From positions 3,638,460-3,702,459 of the forward strand of contig NZ_KB850224.1 in the NCBI RefSeq assembly GCF_000369805.1: a stretch of DNA of 64,000 nucleotides, in the 5' to 3' direction. Shown in pieces: positions 55,686-64,000 of the stretch (positions within the stretch are counted from its first letter, which is position 1; the number at the start of each line of letters is the position of its first letter). This DNA is from Acinetobacter sp. NIPH 2100. GTDB lineage: Bacteria; Pseudomonadota; Gammaproteobacteria; Pseudomonadales; Moraxellaceae. Below the pieces are notes generated by a model, which was given only the letters and a program-made list of their open reading frames with translations, was not told the DNA's origin and made no database searches. The position numbers were made by a program, and so were the translations under genes.

Positions 55686-56375
55686 ATGAACAAATATTTA
55701 GCAGAATTTCTGGGAACCTTTTGGCTCGTTTTTGGTGGTTGTGGTAGTGCTGTGCTTGCAGCGGCATATCCAGAACTTGGGATTGGTTTCTTAGGTGTTG
55801 CACTAGCGTTTGGTTTAACTGTTTTAACAGGTGCCTACGCTTTCGGTCATATTTCGGGTGGTCACTTTAACCCTGCTGTCAGTGTAGGTTTATGGGTTGG
55901 TGGACGTTTTGATTCTAAAGATTTAGTCCCTTATATCGTGTCTCAAGTGATTGGCGGTACTTTAGCGGCATTTGTGCTGTACATCATCGTACAAGGTCAA
56001 GCTGGTTTTGCGGGTACGGGTGGTTTCGCAACCAATGGTTATGGTGAACTTTCTCCAAACCATTTCTCTGTCGCATCTGCGTTCTTAATTGAAGTGGTGC
56101 TAACTGCATTCTTCTTGATCGTGATCATGGGTGCAACAGATCGTCGTGCACCTGCTGGTTTTGCTCCAATTGCAATTGGTTTAGCTTTAACGTTAATCCA
56201 TTTGATCAGTATTCCAGTGACGAATACGTCGGTGAACCCTGCACGTAGTACTGCAGTCGCATTCTTTGCTGAAACAGCGGCAATCAGTCAACTCTGGTTA
56301 TTCTGGGTTGCACCAATTATCGGTGCCATCATTGGTGCGGTGATTTACAAAGTGGTCGGCAGCGAGAAAAACTAA
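55686..56375 (+). CDS. aqpZ: Aquaporin Z water channel
   Basis: This 229-residue channel has six spans and the two NPA boxes (HFNPAVS and SVNPARS), with the ar/R-filter His and Arg of AqpZ. It conducts water across the inner membrane. The ATG at 55686 is the family start; the ribosome-binding site is weak. Single gene with a good terminator. Confidence 0.94.
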   Translation: MNKYLAEFLGTFWLVFGGCGSAVLAAAYPELGIGFLGVALAFGLTVLTGAYAFGHISGGHFNPAVSVGLWVGGRFDSKDLVPYIVSQVIGGTLAAFVLYIIVQGQAGFAGTGGFATNGYGELSPNHFSVASAFLIEVVLTAFFLIVIMGATDRRAPAGFAPIAIGLALTLIHLISIPVTNTSVNPARSTAVAFFAETAAISQLWLFWVAPIIGAIIGAVIYKVVGSEKN

Positions 56376-56390
56376 AACCTGCTTCCAATA

Positions 56391-56418
56391 AAAAAACAGC
56401 CTTCAAAGGCTGTTTTTT
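56391..56418. terminator. Terminator after aqpZ
   Basis: AAAAAACAGCC, loop TTCAAA, GGCTGTTTTTT, with T/A flanks for both convergent genes. Confidence 0.88.
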
Positions 56419-56422
56419 TTAT

Positions 56423-56665
56423 TTATAGAAAAGGATTTTCGATATCCTGCTCAGGTTTTCGTTCAATCTGCTCAGGTAAATTCTCTTTCTCCAATGCAGC
56501 GACCACATCATTGATGAAGCTTTGCAATGCCTTTGCCGTTTTCAACCCCGCCTGATCTTTGGTAATCTGCAAATTGCCATATAAACTGACGCAATCGACC
56601 TGATTTTCCAACGTCAGATCATAAATTGCTGACGACTCATCACCCTGCTCAAACGGTTTAAACAT
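56423..56665 (-). CDS. Small uncharacterised protein
   Basis: I do not recognise this 80-residue acidic protein. It has a helical middle (about residues 35-60) and ends ERKPEQDIENPFL. The ATG at 56665 has GAGGG at good distance, better than the upstream in-frame start at 56716. It may be translated after the endonuclease gene on the same strand. Confidence 0.6.
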   Translation of the reverse strand: MFKPFEQGDESSAIYDLTLENQVDCVSLYGNLQITKDQAGLKTAKALQSFINDVVAALEKENLPEQIERKPEQDIENPFL

Positions 56666-56737
56666 CTTTTCCCTCTCATTGTTCTTGTCTGCCTCACAAC
56701 ATGAGCCAAGCAGCATAACTTTGCAAGATGTTCTACA

Positions 56738-57811
56738 TTATCTCAACATTTGTAAGAAATACTGCAGCAATGCGTTGACCAGTTGATTGATCAAAGCCTG
56801 TTTGGTCTCTTCATCAATTTGTGGGAACTTGCTTTCTGCAGCCTCAGTTTGCTGTGAGGTAAATTCACGCTGCTGCACTTGAATCGCATCTGTTTGAGCA
56901 TCTTCAGCACATTGACTCTGACCATCCCAATGCGAATAACTAATATCTTTATTCGACTTCACTTGCTGCGCAGACAGTGGCAATTGATAGACATTGCGCT
57001 TCTGTTGCTCCGTCAATTGTGGGAATAAATTAACGCCCAGTTTCTCTTCCAAATAGCAGACGCTGACCACTTTGACCTGCTGAGAATTATTATTCGGTGC
57101 ATAATAGGCTCCAATAATCCCCTGCTTCGGTAAATACACCGCTTTATATACCGCAGTCGGGACAATCACCCCTTTGCCTATGGTTTTCAGCCTTTTGCCT
57201 TCAAATACTGGACCTGTCAGGACATAGGCATCTTTATGCTGTTTGGTCACAATAGAACGCACGGCTTCTTCTAATTTACGCCAAACTTCCTGATTATTTT
57301 TAGGTGCTTGCGGCACCATATTGGCTAAAGAAAAGCTGTCATACTGTGCCGCAGTATTATTCATGTCGCCATTCGGTGCCATATGCCCACGGTCATAGCC
57401 CGAACCACGATAATCAGATAACAACGCACGATGTACAAGTTTGACCCGTGTTTCCTCATGGAAATTATCTTCACGTTTAATTTTGATGCTTAAACGCTCT
57501 GGTGTTAGGTATTCTGCTGTCCATAACGGGGTTTTAGATACACCTGAATACATCACATTAAAGTCATTAAAACACAAGGCATAACTGTCTTTTTTTAGGC
57601 TATCTTTGCTCAACAATGGTGGAACATCACGATAAAACTGTTTTAAACAGCCAGCATTACTCGATTGAAATGGCATCAACTTCGAAATTTTTTCACTGCC
57701 AAATGCGATCGCAAAACTTCCCGTCGCGACCAAAGCCAACAGCATTTTTCCAATATTTTGGCTCAAAAAAGCAAATGGTGTTTTACTCTTTCGAGTTGGT
57801 CTCTTTGCCAT
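56738..57811 (-). CDS. DNA/RNA non-specific endonuclease (NUC1 family)
   Basis: This 357-residue nuclease has a hydrophobic anchor or signal segment (about residues 20-38) after a basic N-terminus, then the NUC1 active site DRGHMAPNGDM (His143 as general base). Asn residues in NMVPQAPKNNQ bind the metal. It should cleave DNA and RNA in the periplasm or at the membrane. A Gln-rich C-terminal tail is unusual. It is not linked to an obvious immunity gene; the small protein downstream is a candidate to test. Confidence 0.88.
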   Translation of the reverse strand: MAKRPTRKSKTPFAFLSQNIGKMLLALVATGSFAIAFGSEKISKLMPFQSSNAGCLKQFYRDVPPLLSKDSLKKDSYALCFNDFNVMYSGVSKTPLWTAEYLTPERLSIKIKREDNFHEETRVKLVHRALLSDYRGSGYDRGHMAPNGDMNNTAAQYDSFSLANMVPQAPKNNQEVWRKLEEAVRSIVTKQHKDAYVLTGPVFEGKRLKTIGKGVIVPTAVYKAVYLPKQGIIGAYYAPNNNSQQVKVVSVCYLEEKLGVNLFPQLTEQQKRNVYQLPLSAQQVKSNKDISYSHWDGQSQCAEDAQTDAIQVQQREFTSQQTEAAESKFPQIDEETKQALINQLVNALLQYFLQMLR

Positions 57812-57933
57812 AACTACATCAAAATCAATACGAACGCGCAGCTTAACAACTCAAAAGCCCACTGTATATTGAGTTTCAGCCTAGAGCGACACTTTATGTC
57901 GCAAATCTGTACACTTGATCTACAGACAATAAA

Positions 57934-57957
57934 AAAAGGCACCCGAAAGTGCCTTTT
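57934..57957 (-). terminator. Terminator of kup
   Basis: AAAAGGCAC/GTGCCTTTT with a 6-base loop, just after the kup stop; on the minus strand a long T run follows. Confidence 0.8.
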
Positions 57958-57969
57958 ATCTGTTTTTAT

Positions 57970-59850
57970 TTAAATTTCAATCTGACTGCCCAGCTCCACC
58001 ACACGGTTGGTTGGAATCTGATAAAAGTCACTGACAGGACTGGTATTGCGCTGCATCGAGATGAATAACTTTTCACGCCACGGTGACATGCCATCACCCA
58101 CGGTATGCACGATACGATCACGTGAAATGAAGAAGCTCATTTGCATCATATCGAATTCGAAGTCTAGCTGTTCATAGGCCTGTTTCAACGCCTCTGGAAT
58201 ATTTGGCTGATCTTTAAAACCATAGTAAATAAAGATGCGATAAAAATGCTCATCCAGTTTTTCAACTTTTAGACGATCTTCATTGGCCACATACGGAATA
58301 TCTTGGGTATAGACCGTGACCATAACGTTGCGTTCATGTAATACCTTATTATGCTTAATATTATGCAACATTGCATGCGGCACAATATTCGGTGTTCCTG
58401 TTAAGAAAATCGCTTCGCCAGGTACAAAATGGGTTTCTTTGCTCATACCAATACTTTTGATGAACAATTCAATTGGCAAGGCATTGGTTTCCATACGGGT
58501 ATAGACGATTTCACGACCACGTTTCCAAGTCATTAAAATGGTATACACCACCACACCAATTAAGATCGGCACCCAACCGCCCGACAAGATTTTTAATGAA
58601 GTTGAACCAACAAAAATTAAATCAATAATCAGGAATGGCACTGCAAATAATGCTACTTTCCACAACGGCCAACGCCATACACCATAGGCCAAAGTCGAGA
58701 TCAGAATCGTACCGCAGAGCATGGTCATGGTCACAGCGACGCCATAAGCACTCGCCAATTCCGCACTGCTTTCAAACAGTAAAATCAGAATCACCACCGA
58801 GATAAACAGCACCCAGTTAATAAAGGGCAAATAAATCTGACCTTGTTCTACATCAGAGGTATGGTGCACGGTTAAACGCGGCAAATAACGTAATTGAATG
58901 GCTTGGTTTGCCATCGAAAATACGCCTGTGATGACTGCTTGAGATGCGATTACTGCTGCGGCTGTTGCCAAGCCAATCATCGGGAATAAAGCCCAATCTG
59001 GCACCAATAAATAGAACGGGTTTTCAATGGCTTTGGCATCACGTAACAGTAATGCCCCTTGACCTGCATAGTTTAAAAGCAAGCAAGGTAGTACCACCAA
59101 GAACCACGCCAGTTTAATTGGCATACGCCCAAAATGCCCCATATCTGCATAAAGTGCTTCACCACCAGTCATGGTCAGAATCACCGCGCCCATGGTGATA
59201 AAGGCAACTGTCGGTTGATCAAAGACAAAATGGAATGCCCAATACGGATTGACCATCATCAATACATAAGGCGTTTGGATAATGCTCCACAGTCCAATCA
59301 GACCAATCGATGCAAACCAAAGTAAGGTAATCGGGCCAAAGAATTTCCCCATGGTGGCGGTACCATGTCGTTGCACCATGAACAATGCGGTGAGAATACC
59401 CAAAGCAATCGGAACCAACCAACGATCTAAAGTAGGTGTCACCAGACTCAAACCTTCAATCGCAGATAGGACTGAAATCGCAGGTGTGATGATCCCGTCT
59501 CCAAAGAACAGCGATGCGCCTATAAATCCCAATGCAATCAGGAAGATTTTATTTTTATTGCTAAAAACGGAGGAACGCAGATTCAGTGCAAGCAGTGACA
59601 TGATCCCACCTTCACCATTGTTGTCTGCGCGCATGATCATCGACACATACTTAAAACTAATGGTCAGGTTCATACACCAAAAAATCAGTGAAAGAATGCC
59701 TAGAATCGAACCTTCACTGATATCAACATGTCCTGTGACAAAGCATTGCCGTATTGCATAGAGCGGACTGGTTCCAATGTCTCCAAATACCACCCCTAGT
59801 GCTGCCAGCGTCATTGCGGGCAAAGCGGCTTTTTTTGCAGTACTTTGCAT
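57970..59850 (-). CDS. kup: Low-affinity potassium transporter Kup
   Basis: This 626-residue transporter has 12 membrane spans: [15 protein letters not shown] near the N-terminus, [16 protein letters not shown] and GGWVPILIG in the middle. A cytoplasmic C-terminal domain (about residues 440-626) follows. It imports K+ with protons. The ATG at 59850 is consistent with the family. It is divergent from tRNA-Ser at 59976. Confidence 0.95.
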   Translation of the reverse strand: MQSTAKKAALPAMTLAALGVVFGDIGTSPLYAIRQCFVTGHVDISEGSILGILSLIFWCMNLTISFKYVSMIMRADNNGEGGIMSLLALNLRSSVFSNKNKIFLIALGFIGASLFFGDGIITPAISVLSAIEGLSLVTPTLDRWLVPIALGILTALFMVQRHGTATMGKFFGPITLLWFASIGLIGLWSIIQTPYVLMMVNPYWAFHFVFDQPTVAFITMGAVILTMTGGEALYADMGHFGRMPIKLAWFLVVLPCLLLNYAGQGALLLRDAKAIENPFYLLVPDWALFPMIGLATAAAVIASQAVITGVFSMANQAIQLRYLPRLTVHHTSDVEQGQIYLPFINWVLFISVVILILLFESSAELASAYGVAVTMTMLCGTILISTLAYGVWRWPLWKVALFAVPFLIIDLIFVGSTSLKILSGGWVPILIGVVVYTILMTWKRGREIVYTRMETNALPIELFIKSIGMSKETHFVPGEAIFLTGTPNIVPHAMLHNIKHNKVLHERNVMVTVYTQDIPYVANEDRLKVEKLDEHFYRIFIYYGFKDQPNIPEALKQAYEQLDFEFDMMQMSFFISRDRIVHTVGDGMSPWREKLFISMQRNTSPVSDFYQIPTNRVVELGSQIEI

Positions 59851-59936
59851 ATTATGTTGTCTTCAAAATAGAACGTTATATGGCGCAATATTATCACTAG
59901 CCAAAAAGTTTTTCTGCAAATCTGTTCGACTACAAC

Positions 59937-59965
59937 TTGGCAGCGTGCATTTTTTTGGTTACTAT
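59937..59965 (+). promoter_or_regulatory. Promoter of tRNA-Ser
   Basis: TTGGCA (59937-59942) and TACTAT (59960-59965) are exactly 17 bases apart, ten bases before the tRNA. Confidence 0.75.
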
Positions 59966-59975
59966 CGCACACCTT

Positions 59976-60065
59976 GGTGAGGTGTCCGAGTGGCTGAAGG
60001 AGCACGCCTGGAAAGTGTGTATACGTTTGCGCGTATCGAGGGTTCGAATCCCTCTCTCACCGCCA
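59976..60065 (+). tRNA. tRNA-Ser (GGA), likely integration site
   Basis: The 90-base class II tRNA starts GGTGAGGTGTCCGAGTGG and ends CTCTCACCGCCA. It has the anticodon loop CTGGAAA (GGA at 60010-60012), a long variable arm around TACGTTTGCGCGTA, and a standard T arm. It closely matches E. coli tRNA-Ser(GGA). An integrase gene follows 183 bases downstream, so the 3' part of this tRNA is the probable attachment site. The distal copy would be outside the window. Confidence 0.96.
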
Positions 60066-60097
60066 AGTTTACTTTCTATGATATCTCATAGATTCCT

Positions 60098-60130
60098 AAA
60101 AGCTTAAATCTAAAGGATTTAGGCTTTTTT
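60098..60130 (+). terminator. Terminator downstream of tRNA-Ser
   Basis: AAAAGCTTAAATC pairs with GATTTAGGCTTTT (one G-T pair), 5-base loop, then a run of T. It lies 32 bases after the tRNA, on the element side of the expected attachment site. Confidence 0.75.
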
Positions 60131-60177
60131 TATTGCCTTATGTTTTCCAATTAACCCTATTGAATCCTGAATTACTT

Positions 60178-60225
60178 GGGGGTATAACTGGGGGTATAAT
60201 AAATTACCCCTATTTTTATACCCCC
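60178..60225. repeat. Repeated GGGGGTATAA sites before the integrase
   Basis: GGGGGTATAA occurs at 60178-60187 and 60190-60199 in direct orientation (12-base period) and inverted as TTATACCCCC at 60216-60225. A weaker inverted ATTACCCC lies at about 60203-60210. The cluster is just before the integrase gene, where P4-like integrases keep arm-binding sites that also repress int. Confidence 0.7.
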
Positions 60226-60248
60226 AAATTTCTACTGGATGAACGGCA

Positions 60249-61463
60249 ATGCTTACAGATGCTCAGGTCAGAAAGATTAAACCTGCTGAAAAGAAAACCA
60301 AATATTCTGATGAAAAAGGCATGTATCTGGAAGTCACGCCATCAGGTGGCATGCACTGGCGTATGAAATTTCGCTTCAATGGCAAAGAAAATATTTTCAG
60401 TATTGGTACATATCCTGACACCACACTTGCCCAAGCGAGAAGAGTCCGTGATGAAGCTCGCTTAAAGTTAAAAGATGGTATTAACCCAAACGAAGCGAAG
60501 AAACAAAAAAAATTGCAAGTCGATGAAAGTACACTTTTCAGAGCACTTGCTATGGAATGGATGCAAGACCGTAAAACAGTGATTAAAGAAGCGACCTATT
60601 TACGTGATTTGTCGGTATTTGAAAAAGACCTCTTCCCTGCCCTTGGTAATATGCCAATTGATCAAATTAAGGGGAGAGATGTATTAGCTTGCGCCAAAAA
60701 AATTGAAGAGCGCGGTGCATTGGAAATGGCAAAACGCTCAATCCCTTTAGCTGGGCGTATTTTCCGCTTCGCGATTCGTAAAGGCATTATTGAGAATGAT
60801 CCTACGCCACACTTAGGTGAGGCGCTTAAACCACGCAAAGTAAAGAATATGGCTCGTTTAGATATTTCCGAATTTCCTGCCTTTATTGAACGTATGGATC
60901 GCTACCACGGCAATCTCATCATTCGATCAGCATTGCAATTGATGACGCTTACTTTTGTCAGAACAGCAGAACTTAGAATGATGGAGTGGAATGAGATTGA
61001 TTATGAGAATCGTTTATGGAGGATTCCAGCGCACAAAATGAAAATGGCTATGCCACATATAGTTCCTCTGTCAAAACAGGCTTTAGAGATATTAGAAAGA
61101 ATTCAACCAATTACAGGCATAAAACAATACGTTTTCTACAACTACAGTACAGCCAAGCCAATCAGCAGTAATGCCCTTTTATGTGCAATTCGAACAATGG
61201 GCTATAACGGTAAAATGACAGGTCATGGCTTCCGAGGACTTGCATCTACAACCTTGCATGAGCATGGCTATATGCATGACGCTATTGAAATTCAACTTGC
61301 ACATAGGGTTGGGAATGCTGTTTCACAGGCTTATAACCATGCTCAACACCTAGACTACCGTATTAAGATGATGCAAGAGTGGTCTGATTTTATTGACAGC
61401 CTAAGAATCAATTCTATTCCTTTGCTAAAAGGGAATTATATAGATTCAAATAATAATAAATAA
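60249..61463 (+). CDS. P4-like tyrosine integrase
   Basis: This 404-residue integrase has the N-terminal arm-binding DUF4102 domain (residues 1-90, LTDAQVRKIKPAEKKTKYSDEKG), a core-binding SAM-like domain and the C-terminal catalytic domain. Catalytic residues are visible: Arg238 (TFVRTAEL), His326 and Arg329 (HGFRG), His352 (LAHR) and Tyr362 (AYNHA). All are intact, so it may be active. It inserts into the 3' end of the neighbouring tRNA-Ser gene. The element it belongs to continues to the right beyond the window. Confidence 0.95.
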   Translation: MLTDAQVRKIKPAEKKTKYSDEKGMYLEVTPSGGMHWRMKFRFNGKENIFSIGTYPDTTLAQARRVRDEARLKLKDGINPNEAKKQKKLQVDESTLFRALAMEWMQDRKTVIKEATYLRDLSVFEKDLFPALGNMPIDQIKGRDVLACAKKIEERGALEMAKRSIPLAGRIFRFAIRKGIIENDPTPHLGEALKPRKVKNMARLDISEFPAFIERMDRYHGNLIIRSALQLMTLTFVRTAELRMMEWNEIDYENRLWRIPAHKMKMAMPHIVPLSKQALEILERIQPITGIKQYVFYNYSTAKPISSNALLCAIRTMGYNGKMTGHGFRGLASTTLHEHGYMHDAIEIQLAHRVGNAVSQAYNHAQHLDYRIKMMQEWSDFIDSLRINSIPLLKGNYIDSNNNK

Positions 61464-61814
61464 TTTTGGTACCCAATAACTTTACTACTCGTCATATGAC
61501 ACATAAATTGTCATAAACAACTAATTGCAAAAAGCCACAACTTGCGGCCTTTTTATTATCCAAAGTAAAGTATGAAAATCTAAAAATACTAACTATCGTT
61601 AATCAAAGAAAAACTCAGAAGGCGGGAATTTTTCATGACATCCTGTTGCATTAGCCTATCAGAGTTAACTAAAAATATTTTCCCATTTAGACAAAAAATA
61701 AAAAAAGTTCTAATATTTAAAAAACTTTATACATCAATAAGCTATATTTAGTAATTATTCATTAAATAAATATCGTTTAAGCAACTTTCTATCCAACTAT
61801 TTTACGAGGAAAAT
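61464..61814. other. Intergenic region between the integrase and the cargo operon
   Basis: These 351 AT-rich bases hold a likely integrase terminator (61529-61555) and the palindrome GTCATATGAC (61491-61500). Downstream is the presumed cargo promoter, where I could not fix -35/-10 boxes. No coding region or tRNA is seen. Confidence 0.5.
61529..61555 (+). terminator. Probable terminator of the integrase gene
   Basis: AAAAAGCC pairs with GGCCTTTTT (one bulge), with CAA/TTG extending the stem, followed by T-rich sequence. Confidence 0.55.
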
Positions 61815-62822
61815 ATGGAAATTGGTGAGGCTCGAGTCAAATCAGTTATTCTACATAAGGTCGGTAATCGACTTCGAGAAGAGCCACTAGTATTGGCCGA
61901 AGAATGTATATCCATTACTGAAGATATTGCGAATATTTTATTGTACGGATATCTTCGTGGAATAGTACGTAGCAATAATCTATTTACACTTTTTCATGAG
62001 ACAGATGCTACCCTAAATGAGCTGTCTCATCACATTTCCAACTTTGAATCTGAAAAAATTGATTTTATTGAGCTATCAAAAAGATTGGCTACCCACCTTT
62101 ACAGCTCGACACACCATCCCAACATTGCTTCTGGTGATCTATTTATTATCTTATTCGACAAAATAAAAATTAAAGACAAATATAGATCAGCAATTGGTAT
62201 TTATAAAGTTGAATCACAACAACAATACCTATCTGCACACTCTGAAAATGGGACTCAAAAACTTGAAGTTCTTCAAGGGATAAACCCTGAGCTTATTGAT
62301 AAAGGCGCACTGATAATTGAAGGTTCAAATCAAGTTTACGCTGTAGATAGACTTAGCAATCGGACAAAATATTGGATTGAAGATTTCCTTCAAGCAAAAC
62401 AGATACCGAATGAACGAGTTAAATCAGCAATTGCTTTAGGCCTAATCACAACGGTTAACAATAGGATTGAGAGTCCTATTGAACGCCAGTCTTTTGGGCA
62501 AGAAATCTCTGCTCTATGTACTGGACAAGAATCAATCTCAGGGATTGATATTAAAAATATATCGGAGAAATATGTTCCTAAAGAAACTTGGGATTCAGAA
62601 TTTAAACGACTAAATGATTTAAAAGGAGAGATCGAACTTCAAGAGCTGACTATACCAGCCAAAAAGTTTGAAAATAAGCTCCAAAAAGTTCTAAGTAAAA
62701 TCAATTTAGGTAAAGATATTTCACTTATGTTACCCAATGATTTTTCTTTTAAAGGCATGACTTGGGATGAAGATAAAAAACAAGTACATATAAGTATTGT
62801 ATTGGAGAAATCAAATGGGTGA
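61815..62822 (+). CDS. NdpA/NA37-type nucleoid-associated protein
   Basis: This 335-residue protein looks like the 37-kDa nucleoid-associated (NdpA/YejK) family. The evidence is a helical first third, the SGDLFIILFD strand with the following AIGIYKVE, and a C-terminal strand KQVHISIVLEKS. Chromosomal YejK binds DNA; this copy sits in a mobile element. It starts with ACGAGGAA upstream and overlaps the next gene by 8 bases, so it is the first gene of an operon. The family call rests on recollected motifs. In this context a DNA-sensing or DNA-handling role is an inference. Confidence 0.7.
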   Translation: MEIGEARVKSVILHKVGNRLREEPLVLAEECISITEDIANILLYGYLRGIVRSNNLFTLFHETDATLNELSHHISNFESEKIDFIELSKRLATHLYSSTHHPNIASGDLFIILFDKIKIKDKYRSAIGIYKVESQQQYLSAHSENGTQKLEVLQGINPELIDKGALIIEGSNQVYAVDRLSNRTKYWIEDFLQAKQIPNERVKSAIALGLITTVNNRIESPIERQSFGQEISALCTGQESISGIDIKNISEKYVPKETWDSEFKRLNDLKGEIELQELTIPAKKFENKLQKVLSKINLGKDISLMLPNDFSFKGMTWDEDKKQVHISIVLEKSNG

Positions 62823-63729
62823 GCTATCAAAAACATCAGGTGAAAATGGTGAAAAATTAACTGCAGAGCTCCTAAAACTGATGGGCTGGAAGAATTTTAT
62901 GCAAGGAATTAATGTTCCTTGCAACAAACCATTACATGAAAAAGAAACTCATGGAAATGATTTCTTTTATATCTATAACAACCCCCTTCACGATCAGAAA
63001 ACTGATATCGTTTATATATCTACAAAAAATTCAAGTAAAGGATATCCTCCAGGTGCACAAGGCACCCGAACCAAACTAAAAAAACATTTATTAGAATTAG
63101 AAAGTATTATTGACTGTTCTAAAGTTAGCCCTGAAATCAATAGTGCGATTAACTCATTTAATTGTCGAAAGCAAAAACGACATTTTGGTATGCTTTTTTG
63201 GTGGCATGGAAATAAAAAAGAAATAGATAGGGATATAAAACAATACCTTAGTGCAATGCAAATTGATTCGGGAGCAAAGTATCCAATCTATCTAATTGAT
63301 ATGGCTAGAGCGACATTTATTAAAGACGCTATCACACACTTTAGATCTTCTACACATGGAACTTATAATTTTTATTATCCCAAACTTGGAAGTATTGTTG
63401 TCTCTACTGATGAACGGTACGGTTCAACCCTACCAATAGAACTAATTGCTTCTGACATCATACCTATAAGGTTCATACTTGGTGATCAACCTGCTCTATG
63501 TTTATACGCGAAACAAGACTTCTCTGAAGAAGTATTAAAAAAACTTTGTAGCCTAGCTCTAGATTTTGCCGATGCATGGGTTAAAAACATATTCATTGGG
63601 TTAGAAAATTATCATCCCGCTGATGATAAAAATAAAAAGGATGAAGTTTTAATGAGCTTTGATAAAAGGGAAGCAGACATCAAAGTATTTTGCTACAAGG
63701 AATCTGTTCTGGACTTATTGGAAGTGTAA
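62815..63729 (+). CDS. Candidate PD-(D/E)xK-like nuclease of a cargo operon
   Basis: This 304-residue protein has no confidently recognised family. Its first 80 residues, GENGEKLTAELLKLMGW, then THGNDFFYIYNNPLHD, then DIVYISTKNSSKGYP, have the order of a restriction-endonuclease-like core: Glu13, Asp49 and Lys71 (STK in place of D/E-x-K). The rest is alpha/beta and could bind nucleic acid. The ATG at 62815 follows GGAG and overlaps the upstream gene by 8 bases; 62797 is rejected. The next gene follows after one base. Confidence 0.65.
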   Translation: MGELSKTSGENGEKLTAELLKLMGWKNFMQGINVPCNKPLHEKETHGNDFFYIYNNPLHDQKTDIVYISTKNSSKGYPPGAQGTRTKLKKHLLELESIIDCSKVSPEINSAINSFNCRKQKRHFGMLFWWHGNKKEIDRDIKQYLSAMQIDSGAKYPIYLIDMARATFIKDAITHFRSSTHGTYNFYYPKLGSIVVSTDERYGSTLPIELIASDIIPIRFILGDQPALCLYAKQDFSEEVLKKLCSLALDFADAWVKNIFIGLENYHPADDKNKKDEVLMSFDKREADIKVFCYKESVLDLLEV

Positions 63730-63730
63730 T

Positions 63731-64000
63731 ATGCAATCGTATGCTAAACAGTTTGACTTCGATAAAGCTATACTCTGGGGAGATCATCTTCGAATTCTCC
63801 TAAATAGTGATCTAATTAGTCCAGGAGAGATAACTGAAACTCTTAAAGAAAAAGGTATCTTTATTGGTAGTTCAGAAAAAGCTGATACAGTTCCTCTATT
63901 AAGCGCCTGTCTACTCACACCAGATGAGTTTTCTAAATTAATTGAAAAATCTTTCGTTAGAGAATCTGGTCAAAAGTACTCATCAAGTTCATTCCAGTTA
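63731..64000 (+). CDS. Third gene of the cargo operon, partial at window end
   Basis: The reading frame opens with ATG at 63731, one base after the previous stop, and stays open for 90 codons to the end of the window. It begins MQSYAKQFDFDKAILWGDHL and then RILLNSDLISPGEITETLK. I do not recognise it. The tight spacing implies translational coupling with the nuclease-like gene. The stop and function lie outside the window. Confidence 0.75.
   Translation, partial: MQSYAKQFDFDKAILWGDHLRILLNSDLISPGEITETLKEKGIFIGSSEKADTVPLLSACLLTPDEFSKLIEKSFVRESGQKYSSSSFQL

Noticed and set aside
56423..57811. NUC1 nuclease plus small downstream protein as a toxin-immunity pair
   Set aside because: The nuclease has a membrane anchor and family members act as housekeeping periplasmic nucleases. 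The small protein shows no feature of an inhibitor. It remains only a weak possibility.
1..64000. CRISPR arrays and insertion sequences
   Set aside because: I saw no series of regularly spaced 25-40 base repeats, no transposase frame and no terminal inverted repeats flanking a gene. The only mobile gene visible is the integrase at 60249.

Overview
The window looks like a chromosomal segment of an Acinetobacter species. The main reasons are a protein that reads almost like the Acinetobacter fatty acyl-CoA reductase Acr1, the moderately AT-rich base composition, monofunctional his genes scattered among unrelated genes, an OmpR/EnvZ pair next to tex, and many Acinetobacter-style regulators and transporters. 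I cannot fix the species from the sequence alone.

Layout. 1-2,000: an amino-acid permease and a tandem pair of tRNA-Glu genes with a near-consensus promoter. 2,010-5,304: two uncharacterised proteins on the minus strand and a small zinc-ribbon membrane protein. 5,605-12,954: a complete minus-strand heavy-metal efflux cluster (czcI-like, czcC, czcB, czcA, czcD). 13,102-18,763: a lipoprotein, a Sel1-like protein, ettA, metY and acr1. 18,828-28,226: mostly transporter, regulator and oxidoreductase genes, including a MerR/SDR divergent pair, an MFS (MHS) carrier, an HD hydrolase, a CitMHS carrier, LysR/SDR, azlCD and an AraC regulator. 28,429-33,251: a SulP transporter fused to a beta-carbonic anhydrase, then tex. 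33,591-37,638: ompR/envZ and a CoA-transferase. 37,704-39,294: a methyltransferase, two tRNA-Phe genes and a GNAT protein. 39,399-53,424: hisB-hisH, hisA and hisF interspersed with DUF805, RNase-D-like, SulP, XRE-cupin/DMT, sulfur-scavenging (SfnB x2, DszA-like), CSD-DUF1294 and thrB genes. 53,732-59,850: a fatty-acid hydroxylase-like gene with a divergent AraC regulator, aqpZ, a NUC1 endonuclease and kup.

From 59,976 the character changes. A tRNA-Ser(GGA) gene is followed by repeated integrase-type sites, a P4-like tyrosine integrase and a visibly AT-richer, tightly packed operon. That operon holds an NdpA-type nucleoid-associated protein, a protein with a possible PD-(D/E)xK-like nuclease core, and a third unrecognised gene cut by the window end. 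I read this as the left end of an integrative element carrying a candidate defence (or anti-competitor) operon. It is the most interesting part of the window.

How genes work together: czcICBAD form a Co/Zn/Cd resistance operon, with hairpins between czcA and czcD that may set expression ratios. The two SfnB-like flavoproteins and the divergent LLM monooxygenase probably release sulfur from organosulfur compounds. Several divergent regulator/target pairs (MerR-SDR, XRE-DMT, AraC-hydroxylase) have visible operator-like repeats in the shared intergenic DNA.
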